From: Acidimicrobiaceae bacterium
Lineage (GTDB): Bacteria; Actinomycetota; Acidimicrobiia; Acidimicrobiales; Palsa-688
Direction: 5' to 3'
Length of the DNA: 14,261 nt
Assembly (NCBI GenBank): GCA_003156795.1
Contig: PMHU01000179.1
Location: forward strand, 317 to 14,577
Made by a program: the position numbers and the translations under genes. The notes beneath the pieces were generated by a model. The model had not been told where the DNA came from and ran no database searches. It saw only the letters and a list, made by a program, of their open reading frames with translations. The stretch's first letter is position 1, and every line of letters begins with the position of its first letter. Shown here piece by piece: positions 7,088-12,433 of the stretch.

Positions 7088-8104
7088 TTACAGCGTCTTT
7101 AGGCCGGCCATTATCCGAGGGGCGACGTCGTGGTGGGAGTCGCTTCGATATGGCATGTACAGGCTGACCCGGTCGACCAGGTCGCCGAAGCGCTGGTGTA
7201 GTCGACTGGGAATCTCTTCTGGCGTCCCGCTCACCGCGAACGTCTCGAGGACCTCGTCCTCGATCCGCCGGCCCATCTCGTCCCACTCGCCCCGCTTTGA
7301 CAGGACGTTGAGCTCCGTCTGGAGGTCGCCCCAGCCGTGGAGCTCGAGGACCGGTCGGTAGCTAGGAGTGGAGGCGTAGAAGGCGATCTGTTTGCGGGTC
7401 CCCTCCGACGCGGCCACTATTTCCTCTTCCGTGTCGCCCGTGACCACGAAAGCCGGGTAGGACACTTGGAAGTCTTTCCTCGTCCGCCCCGAGATCTTGA
7501 GGCCGGCCTCGATCGTCGGCATGCTTACTTCACGGAGATAACGCTCGGTCGTGAACCCGTGGACCAGCATCCCGTCGGCGACCTCGCCCGCTACCCGGGT
7601 CATCCCTTCTCCCACGGCCGCGAGGAACACTTTCGGCGGCCCCGTGTCGTTGGACCCTGGATTGAAGAAGGGGGTCATGATGGTGTGGGTGTAGAAGTCC
7701 CCCCGAAAGTCGAGCTTGGTCCCGTTCTGCCAGCAGTCCCAGATGGCCCGCATGGCCGAGATGAATTCCTGCATCCGGGCCGCCGGGTGAGACCACGGCA
7801 TCGAGAACCGCTTCTCGATGTGGGGCTTGATCTGGCTGCCGAGACCTAAGAGGAAGCGGCCCTCGGCGTACCCGTTGAGATCCCACGCCAGACCGGCCAC
7901 GGTCATCGGATTGCGGGCGAAAGCCACTGCGATGGCGGTGCCCAGGCCGATCCGTTCGGTGTGCTCGGCCGCGAGGAGCAAGGGCATAAAGGGGTCGTGC
8001 GACGTTTCGGCGGCCCACACCGCGTCGTAACCGCCGGCCTCCGCTTTTTGAGCCTGCGCGGCGGCGCCCTTCAGTTCGGTTCCGATCCCCCCGTCGATCT
8101 TCAT
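7088..8104 (-). CDS. luciferase-like monooxygenase family, probable F420-dependent oxidoreductase (338 aa)
   Basis: A TIM-barrel enzyme of the luciferase-like (LLM) group, resembling the TIGR03617-type F420-dependent oxidoreductases that are expanded in actinobacteria. Landmarks: AEAGGYDAVWAAETSHDPFM (21-40), ERIGLGTAIAVAFARNPMTVA (50-70), GRFLLGLGSQIKPHIEKRFS (82-101), HPAARMQEFISAMRAIWDCW and, later, PPKVFLAAVGEGMTRVAGEV with ADGMLVHGF. Such proteins use reduced F420 (or FMN) to act on small organic substrates; the substrate here cannot be predicted. Length is typical. It converges with the glycosyltransferase-like gene (19-bp gap) and starts 7 bases after a TAGGCT box, with no Shine-Dalgarno sequence, so it is probably transcribed alone as a leaderless message. 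Confidence 0.9.
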   Translation of the reverse strand: MKIDGGIGTELKGAAAQAQKAEAGGYDAVWAAETSHDPFMPLLLAAEHTERIGLGTAIAVAFARNPMTVAGLAWDLNGYAEGRFLLGLGSQIKPHIEKRFSMPWSHPAARMQEFISAMRAIWDCWQNGTKLDFRGDFYTHTIMTPFFNPGSNDTGPPKVFLAAVGEGMTRVAGEVADGMLVHGFTTERYLREVSMPTIEAGLKISGRTRKDFQVSYPAFVVTGDTEEEIVAASEGTRKQIAFYASTPSYRPVLELHGWGDLQTELNVLSKRGEWDEMGRRIEDEVLETFAVSGTPEEIPSRLHQRFGDLVDRVSLYMPYRSDSHHDVAPRIMAGLKTL

Positions 8105-8111
8105 GGCCGTG

Positions 8112-8117
8112 AGCCTA
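8112..8117 (-). promoter_or_regulatory. -10 box for the LLM oxidoreductase gene
   Basis: TAGGCT on the minus strand, seven bases before ATG 8104. The surrounding CCGGTAGGCTC is identical over 11 bases to the promoter of the operon at 12379-12384. It lies in the 63-bp gap between that operon's last gene and this one, so this gene need not depend on read-through. Confidence 0.55.
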
Positions 8118-8167
8118 CCGGGGGTGATCCAGGAACTCCGGGAAGGTTGGGTCTACCGAGGCAACGC

Positions 8168-8665
8168 CTAGGGTGCTTCAGCCAAGCTGAAGGTGTCGGT
8201 CGCCCGGCCGTCCGGTGACCTTCCGGTCCACGTGACCTTCAGAAGCGTGAACTGGGGTCCCGTGGGTCCGCCCACCACCTGGCTGAGCGAGAGGCGGGCG
8301 GGAGCAGTCGCAGCCAGGGCGCTCGTCACAAGGTGGACGTTGCCACTTCCCGTCGCTCCCGTCGTATCCCAAGACGTCCAGTGGACGCCGGTCGCCATGG
8401 TGGTCCCGACGCCGCAGACGATCAGCAGCGTGGCCGGCTCGTACGATCCGCCGCCACAGTCCGGAACCGTCGGCTCTACCAACTGCGTCGTCGAGGAGGA
8501 TGGTGGAGCCGTCGAGGGAGGCGGCGCGGTCGACGGCGACGTTCCTCCTGCGGTGTCTATCGAGTGGCGGGCGCTCGTCGAGCAGGCTGCGAGGATCGCC
8601 GCCGACAGAAACGCAGCCGCGACTCGGACAGACCGGGTCGACCGCGCTCGACCGGGTCGGGACAC
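8168..8665 (-). CDS. lipoprotein (165 aa), last gene of the MauA-like operon
   Basis: From GTG 8665 the protein has a short basic N-terminus (RPGRARSTRSVR), a hydrophobic stretch and a lipobox LAAC with Cys28, so it should be lipid-anchored on the outside of the membrane. A Pro/Ser/Thr-rich linker (about 40-65) leads to a globular domain of about 100 residues with two further cysteines (in VPDCGGG and LIVCGVG). I do not recognise the domain. The start is chosen because it gives a standard lipoprotein signal and follows the previous gene's TGA by a single base (TGA-C-GTG), implying coupled translation. A longer frame back to 8776 would run through the coding sequence of the preceding gene and place 37 residues before the signal. 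Its place in the operon suggests an extracytoplasmic partner of the cysteine-rich protein. Confidence 0.8.
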   Translation of the reverse strand: MSRPGRARSTRSVRVAAAFLSAAILAACSTSARHSIDTAGGTSPSTAPPPSTAPPSSSTTQLVEPTVPDCGGGSYEPATLLIVCGVGTTMATGVHWTSWDTTGATGSGNVHLVTSALAATAPARLSLSQVVGGPTGPQFTLLKVTWTGRSPDGRATDTFSLAEAP

Positions 8666-8666
8666 G

Positions 8667-9479
8667 TCAGCGCTCGGCCAGTCGCGTGGGCGGGACCACC
8701 GCGTCGGTGACACCAGCCGGCCAGACTCGGCCCCGCAGGGCCCAGCCGATGGCAACCAGAGCGGAAGCTGCCCCAACTGCAGTCGCCAGCCAGGGCCACG
8801 CCTCGGCTAGCGCGGCGACGGCCACCAGGACTTCGACGGCGATGACGGTTGCTCGCACCGCCGGTCCGATGCGGGCCAGCTGACGGTGCAATGACCTCAG
8901 CTGCGCCGGAGATCGGACCCGGCTGGTCAGCAGGACCGTCAATCCTCGCGCCAGCCCGAACAGGACACCGATGGCCATGGCATCGAGCGGGTTGGCCGTC
9001 AGCGCGGCGAGGGCGACGACCAGGAACACCGCCGCCGTCATGATGTAGGTGGCGACTCCGACGCCGATCTGCCAACCGAACCCGGCGCCATAGAACCACG
9101 GGCGGTAGGAGGACAACCAAGCGTCGTCCACCTGCCGGCGCACGAGCGGGAGCCAATGGCCGAACGCACCGGAGTCGGCTCCGGCCGCGGCCAGGGCGAT
9201 GACCGCCGCGATGGCCGATGCCGCGGCGGCGTGGGCGGACAACCCGACCGCGGATGCGGCCGCGGCCATAACGGCTGCGCCGGCGCCGAGCGTCAGCCCG
9301 CCGGCGATGGCGCCGAGCACGAACCACGATGCGGTGGCGCCGTATCGGTGGCGCCGGCTGCGTTCACCGAAAGGCGTGATCGACGAGAGCATCGATAGTC
9401 CACAGGGCGACCAGGTCGAACGGGCCGCGGCCGCTATTGCCGTCGCGGCCCCGACGACGACGATCCAGTCGATGGTCAT
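8667..9479 (-). CDS. multi-pass membrane protein with SPC motif (270 aa)
   Basis: Very hydrophobic and Ala/Gly-rich, with about six or seven predicted membrane helices; the loops contain RRHRYGATASW and RRQVDDAWLSSYRPWFYGAG. Near the N-terminus it has ARSTWSPCGLSML, reminiscent of the SPC-type cysteine motif of CcdA/DsbD electron-transfer proteins, but there is only this one cysteine in the whole protein, so it cannot shuttle a disulfide in the CcdA manner by itself. The start ATG overlaps the stop of the cysteine-rich gene (ATGA, 9479-9476). Its position suggests a membrane part of the export or maturation of that protein. The CcdA link is an inference from one motif; it could be an unrelated transporter-like fold. 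Confidence 0.78.
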   Translation of the reverse strand: MTIDWIVVVGAATAIAAAARSTWSPCGLSMLSSITPFGERSRRHRYGATASWFVLGAIAGGLTLGAGAAVMAAAASAVGLSAHAAAASAIAAVIALAAAGADSGAFGHWLPLVRRQVDDAWLSSYRPWFYGAGFGWQIGVGVATYIMTAAVFLVVALAALTANPLDAMAIGVLFGLARGLTVLLTSRVRSPAQLRSLHRQLARIGPAVRATVIAVEVLVAVAALAEAWPWLATAVGAASALVAIGWALRGRVWPAGVTDAVVPPTRLAER

Positions 9480-10549
9480 CCGCTCGGCTCCCTGCTCGGT
9501 GCTGGTATCCAGTTGCCTACGACGGGTATGTCGCCGGTGGTTCCGTATACGGCGAGGATGTCGTGGGGTCCGGTGGAGTTGGAGTTCCTGAGGAAGAAGC
9601 TGTCAGTCGAGGGTCGGTATATGCCGATGGTGTCGACGCCGTCGCCGGTCCAGTCGCCTACGACGGGTATGTCGCCGGTGGTTCCGTATACGGCGAGGAT
9701 GTCGTGGGGTCCGGTGCTGTTGGAGTTTCTGAGGTAGAAGGTGCTGGTGGAGGGTCGGTATATGCCGATGGTGTCGATGCCGTCGCCGGTCCAGTCGCCT
9801 ACGACGGGTATGTCGCCGGTGGTTCCGTATACGGCCAGGATGTCGTGGGGTCCGGTGGAGTTGAAGTTCCTGAGGAAGAAGCTGTCGGTGGCGGGTCGGT
9901 AAATGCCGATGGTCGTAATGGGGATGGGGGCGGGGTAGGTGGTAGGGCCGTCCTGGCAGCTCGCGTAGTGGTTGGCGGTGCTGTCGTCGGTCTGGGATGC
10001 GGTCGTGCAGCTCGGATCGAGCACCCACGGCGGCGTGCAGGACACCACCCTGCAGGCGATCCGTCCGCTACACGTGATGTCCATGTGACACTGCCCATAT
10101 CGAAACTCGGTACACCCGACGTGGCGGTTGTTGCAGTCGCCAAGAGCGCACTCACATACGAGTTCGTCACACGACGGGCAGAAGATGCCGCCACCGCAGC
10201 CGCAGCCGTGGCACTCACCCATGCAGTCGATGTAGTACCGCGGCCCGGCGCAGTAGATCGATCCGTCCGCCTTCCACCAACCTCCGGCGAAGGTTCCAAT
10301 TGGACAGGCGTTGATCCCATCGTTGATGGTGCAGCAGAACTGGGTGTATCCGTCACAGCAGAGATCCGAGCAGTCGCAATCGGTCCCCGGGGCGCACTCG
10401 CATATGGCCGCGTAAGCGGTACCGGGCCTGACGAGGAGGTCGACCGGCGCGACCGTCAGCGCCGTAGCCGTGACCGTGGCCTTGGCCAGAAAGCCACGCC
10501 GGGAGGTACGGGTGAGAAGGAACTCGCCTAGTCCGGAAGCGACGCTCAC
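9476..10549 (-). CDS. Tat-exported cysteine-rich protein, MauA-like domain fused to three FG-GAP-like repeats (357 aa)
   Basis: Begins with GTG 10549 overlapping the previous stop (GTGA). Residues 1-47 are a twin-arginine signal: TSRRGFLAK (Arg17-Arg18), a hydrophobic core and a likely cut after AYA. Residues about 48-200 hold more than 25 cysteines and resemble the methylamine dehydrogenase light chain (MauA, PF02975-type): CCDGYTQFCC, then ACPIGTFAGGWWKADGSIYC, RYYIDCMGECHGCGCGG, FRYGQC and CTPPWVLDPSC. In true MauA two tryptophans are cross-linked to the TTQ cofactor; here Trp91/92 aligns roughly with the first, while a partner (Trp175 is the only other Trp in the domain) is not clearly placed. 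Residues about 213-347 are three 47-residue repeats (IGIYRPxTDSFFLRN ... DIPVVGDWTGDGxDT), an FG-GAP/VCBS-like propeller module also common in secreted proteins. The neighbours are MauD- and MauE-like, matching the known need of MauA for these two. A catalytic role is not proven; it may be structural. Confidence 0.8.
   Translation of the reverse strand: MSVASGLGEFLLTRTSRRGFLAKATVTATALTVAPVDLLVRPGTAYAAICECAPGTDCDCSDLCCDGYTQFCCTINDGINACPIGTFAGGWWKADGSIYCAGPRYYIDCMGECHGCGCGGGIFCPSCDELVCECALGDCNNRHVGCTEFRYGQCHMDITCSGRIACRVVSCTPPWVLDPSCTTASQTDDSTANHYASCQDGPTTYPAPIPITTIGIYRPATDSFFLRNFNSTGPHDILAVYGTTGDIPVVGDWTGDGIDTIGIYRPSTSTFYLRNSNSTGPHDILAVYGTTGDIPVVGDWTGDGVDTIGIYRPSTDSFFLRNSNSTGPHDILAVYGTTGDIPVVGNWIPAPSREPSG
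9516..9912. repeat. 2.8 tandem copies of a 141-bp in-frame repeat
   Basis: Units start at 9516, 9657 and 9798. By hand count, copies 1 and 2 differ at about 10 of 141 positions, and copies 1 and 3 at about 6 of the 115 they share. Many of the matches are at silent sites, so the similarity reflects recent duplication or gene conversion, not only protein constraint. The repeats encode the C-terminal FG-GAP-like modules of the cysteine-rich protein. Confidence 0.92.
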
Positions 10550-11064
10550 TTGAGCGCTCCGGACGCGATCGGGTTGGTCCAGATGAGATAGGCGAGCCCC
10601 GCTATCAGAAGCGTGACCAGCACCAGCGGTCCGCCGGCCCAGGGCGCGTGGCTGAACACCGGGCCCATGGTTGCCGGTGCGGTGATCGCCCACCAGATGG
10701 CCCCGCCTGCAGCCGCGGCGTCGAGGGCGGCGTGCGCCGCCGTCGGGCGCGTATCGGGCCGGCCGAAGCAGCCGCAACTGGCGAGGGGCCAGCCCTTGCG
10801 GAGCGCCACGATGACGAACACGGAAAAGGCGGCGTACGAAGCGGCTACGAGAGAACCGGTCAACGGCCCGGGCCACACGACCGCGGCAGCCGCGACCACG
10901 ACCTCCGCCACGGCCCCGACTCGCACCGCGCCGCGCCCGAGCGGCAACCCGGCCGCCCTCAGAGCGCCGGCCGTGTCCTCCGGCTTCAGCAGCTTGGCCG
11001 CACCGGCCCCGCCCAGGGTCACCGTGGCCGCCAAGAATGGTGCGGTCACGGCGGGGTCGATCAT
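10546..11064 (-). CDS. MauE/DoxX-like redox membrane protein (172 aa)
   Basis: Four or so predicted membrane helices, with the DoxX/MauE-type opening AATVTLGGAGAAKLLKPEDT, then LRAAGLPLGRG and the diagnostic RKGWPLASCGCFGRPDT containing Cys97 and Cys99, as in MauE of methylamine utilisation clusters. MauE-type proteins are thought, together with MauD, to support disulfide formation or folding of the light chain in the periplasm. The adjacent downstream gene encodes a MauA-like protein, so the same task is inferred here. The start ATG 11064 overlaps the stop of a ten-codon mini-ORF (ATGA), and its own stop overlaps the next start (GTGA). No Shine-Dalgarno sequence is visible. Confidence 0.85.
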   Translation of the reverse strand: MIDPAVTAPFLAATVTLGGAGAAKLLKPEDTAGALRAAGLPLGRGAVRVGAVAEVVVAAAAVVWPGPLTGSLVAASYAAFSVFVIVALRKGWPLASCGCFGRPDTRPTAAHAALDAAAAGGAIWWAITAPATMGPVFSHAPWAGGPLVLVTLLIAGLAYLIWTNPIASGALK

Positions 11065-11093
11065 CGCGAGACGCCCAGGCTCGGTGTCGTCAT
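11061..11093 (-). CDS. bridging mini-ORF, 10 aa
   Basis: ATG 11093 overlaps the stop of the upstream gene (ATGA), encodes MTTPSLGVSR, and ends at TGA 11063-11061, which overlaps the ATG of the MauE-like gene (again ATGA). It fills the only gap inside the operon. The peptide itself is probably unimportant; the likely role is to carry terminating ribosomes to the next start. Overlaps at both ends are seen directly; translation is inferred. Confidence 0.4.
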   Translation of the reverse strand: MTTPSLGVSR

Positions 11094-11575
11094 GAGTCCC
11101 CAGCCACCGGTTCGATGCGGAGCGAGCCGATCAGTTCGTTGGCGCGTGCGGTGAGGGAAACCCGGTTCGATAGCGAGCCGATGACCGAGTAGAGGCAGAA
11201 CCCCCGGCCCTTCGAGTGGAAGAAGCGCTGCGCACCGGCTTGGCCCCGGATGGTCCGTTGAAGCTGTCGCGATCGAAAAACGTCGGGCGTCAGTCCGGGG
11301 ATTCCTCCCAAGGCGGCGAACAGCGCGGTAGAAGCGGCTTCGGGCCCGAAGTCGAGGAGGCTCACGAAGACGTCGTCGGGTCCGAGCAACTCGACCACCC
11401 CGCTTCCGTAGTCACCCCTGTCGGCGGGCAGGACGATGGTGGCCGCGTGCATCACCGGGTAGGTTTGTTCGCCTGGGTCGGGCTGCCGTCGGTAGATGGT
11501 GGCTTCCCATCCCGGCGGAGGACCGACGGTAATGCCCATGGCGCTTATCATCCGAGACCGGGACACAGAGACCAT
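11090..11575 (-). CDS. conserved-looking protein of unknown function (161 aa) in the MauA-like operon
   Basis: ATG 11575 shares its A with the TGA of the preceding gene (TGATG), which supports this start; a second ATG at 11539 (MGITVGPPPGWEATIYRR) is an alternative, since the sequence becomes well structured only from there. The protein is soluble, with no signal peptide or membrane helix. It contains GWEATIYRRQPDPGEQ, GDYGSGVVELLGPDDVFVSL, GQAGAQRFFHSKGRGFCLYS and a C-terminal helix ending in SLRIEP. I do not recognise a named family. Its place between the thioredoxin-like and MauE-like genes suggests an accessory or chaperone role in the cytoplasm for the exported protein. Confidence 0.78.
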   Translation of the reverse strand: MVSVSRSRMISAMGITVGPPPGWEATIYRRQPDPGEQTYPVMHAATIVLPADRGDYGSGVVELLGPDDVFVSLLDFGPEAASTALFAALGGIPGLTPDVFRSRQLQRTIRGQAGAQRFFHSKGRGFCLYSVIGSLSNRVSLTARANELIGSLRIEPVAGDS

Positions 11576-12345
11576 CACCCGGACCCGCCGTCGTTGATGG
11601 TCGTCGGGTACAGGCGGACGTCGCCCGGCTCGATGCCGGCTTGGCGGAGCTGCGTGTCCACGGCCGAGTCGCGTCGCTGATCTGCTTGCGAACGCTTCCG
11701 TCCGACGCCCGAGTCCTCGGTCGCGGGAGGCACGTTGGTGCCGTCTGCGACGGCGTCGGCCATAAGCGCTTTCACCTCGTCCCAGCGGGCGGCGACCCCT
11801 TCTCCTACCACGCGGCCGGCCGGACCTGAGATGTATATGAAATAAGGGGCGCGAGGAATGTCGTAGTGCTCCCAGGCCTCGTTCGACATGACCACTGTGG
11901 CGCTGCCGGCGAGCGCCGCAATCGCTCCCGGCGACTCGGATTCGTTTCCTCGGGTGACCACGACCAAGCGGGCCCCCCCGGGGACCGATACCTGGCCGGA
12001 CCGAAAGGCGTCCCAAAAGCCACGGCAAGTCGCGCATCCCGAAGTGAGGAAGCCGAGCAGGGTGTCATGGCGAACGCCACCGACGGCCAGGCTGACGGCA
12101 TCGCCTCGTGGCGTCGTCCCGGTCACGTCGATCACGTCGCCGGCATCGGGTCCGGCGGGGGTCGGACGCGCTGACGGCGACCTCAGCGTCAGCGGTTGCG
12201 CGGCGGCGGGGCGCGTCGAGGGGTCGAGCTCGACGCCCATCTGGTGCAAGGTTCGCAACACCTCGGCGTGGGCCCGGAGCAGCCCGGCCACCAGGAAACC
12301 GAGTAGGGCGACTGCCACGGCCACCCCGACCGTGAGAGCCGTCAC
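11575..12345 (-). CDS. membrane-anchored thioredoxin-fold protein, MauD-like (256 aa)
   Basis: One N-terminal membrane helix (about residues 4-22) is followed by LLRAHAEVLRTLHQMGVELD, a Pro-rich linker and a thioredoxin-like domain: FLTSGCATCRGFWDAF with the redox pair Cys104-Cys107 (CATC), ARLVVVTRGNESES, and PRAPYFIYIS with the cis-proline Pro167 opposite the active site. The topology places the domain outside the membrane. MauD proteins of methylamine utilisation clusters have this layout and help fold the cysteine-rich light chain. The C-terminal 50 residues are polar and probably disordered. Start: GTG 12345, which overlaps the stop of a nine-codon leader ORF (GTGA). It is the first protein-sized gene of the operon. 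Confidence 0.86.
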   Translation of the reverse strand: MTALTVGVAVAVALLGFLVAGLLRAHAEVLRTLHQMGVELDPSTRPAAAQPLTLRSPSARPTPAGPDAGDVIDVTGTTPRGDAVSLAVGGVRHDTLLGFLTSGCATCRGFWDAFRSGQVSVPGGARLVVVTRGNESESPGAIAALAGSATVVMSNEAWEHYDIPRAPYFIYISGPAGRVVGEGVAARWDEVKALMADAVADGTNVPPATEDSGVGRKRSQADQRRDSAVDTQLRQAGIEPGDVRLYPTTINDGGSG

Positions 12346-12371
12346 CGTTCCCGCAGTTCCTTGGTCCGCAT
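12342..12371 (-). CDS. leaderless upstream mini-ORF, 9 aa
   Basis: ATG 12371 lies seven bases after a TAGGCT -10 box, the leaderless spacing seen at other genes here. It encodes MRTKELRER and ends in TGA 12344-12342, which overlaps the GTG of the MauD-like gene (GTGA). A leaderless transcript would be entered at this ATG, so translation of the whole operon may depend on reinitiation from it. The reading frame and overlaps are visible; expression is inferred. Confidence 0.45.
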   Translation of the reverse strand: MRTKELRER

Positions 12372-12378
12372 GTACACG

Positions 12379-12384
12379 AGCCTA
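12379..12384 (-). promoter_or_regulatory. -10 box for the MauA-like operon
   Basis: TAGGCT, with the flank CCGGTAGGCTC identical to the LLM oxidoreductase promoter. It lies in the 62-bp gap after the PAC2 gene and points to an independent promoter for the operon. A perfect 12-bp palindrome abuts it on the upstream side. Confidence 0.55.
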
Positions 12385-12396
12385 CCGGCGCGCCGG
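12385..12396. repeat. perfect 12-bp palindrome CCGGCGCGCCGG
   Basis: Directly upstream of the operon's -10 box, inside what would be the -10/-35 spacer. It could be an operator, a short GC hairpin ending PAC2 transcription (there is no T run), or chance in GC-rich DNA. Confidence 0.4.
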
Positions 12397-12433
12397 CCCG
12401 GCGGTGGAGCGGGTCGCCGTCACCCCAGGAACT

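Noticed and set aside
8666..8776. Upstream extension of the lipoprotein to ATG 8776
   Set aside because: It would lie within the membrane-protein gene in another frame and place 37 residues before the signal peptide, which is atypical for a lipoprotein.
9516..9912. CRISPR-like or intergenic repeat array
   Set aside because: The 141-bp units are contiguous, in frame and encode FG-GAP-like modules; there are no spacers.
9437..10531. Long plus-strand open frame (364 codons) opposite the cysteine-rich gene
   Set aside because: It is antisense to a protein with a clear Tat signal and cysteine pattern; its repeats simply mirror the coding repeats, and it has no recognisable domain.
10550..10876. 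Upstream extension of the cysteine-rich protein frame
   Set aside because: It overlaps the MauE-like gene in another frame; GTG 10549 gives a standard Tat signal and a GTGA overlap.
11576..12037. Upstream extension of the unknown 161-residue protein
   Set aside because: The frame runs through the MauD-like gene as an Arg/Gly-rich shadow; the coupled ATG 11575 is a better start.
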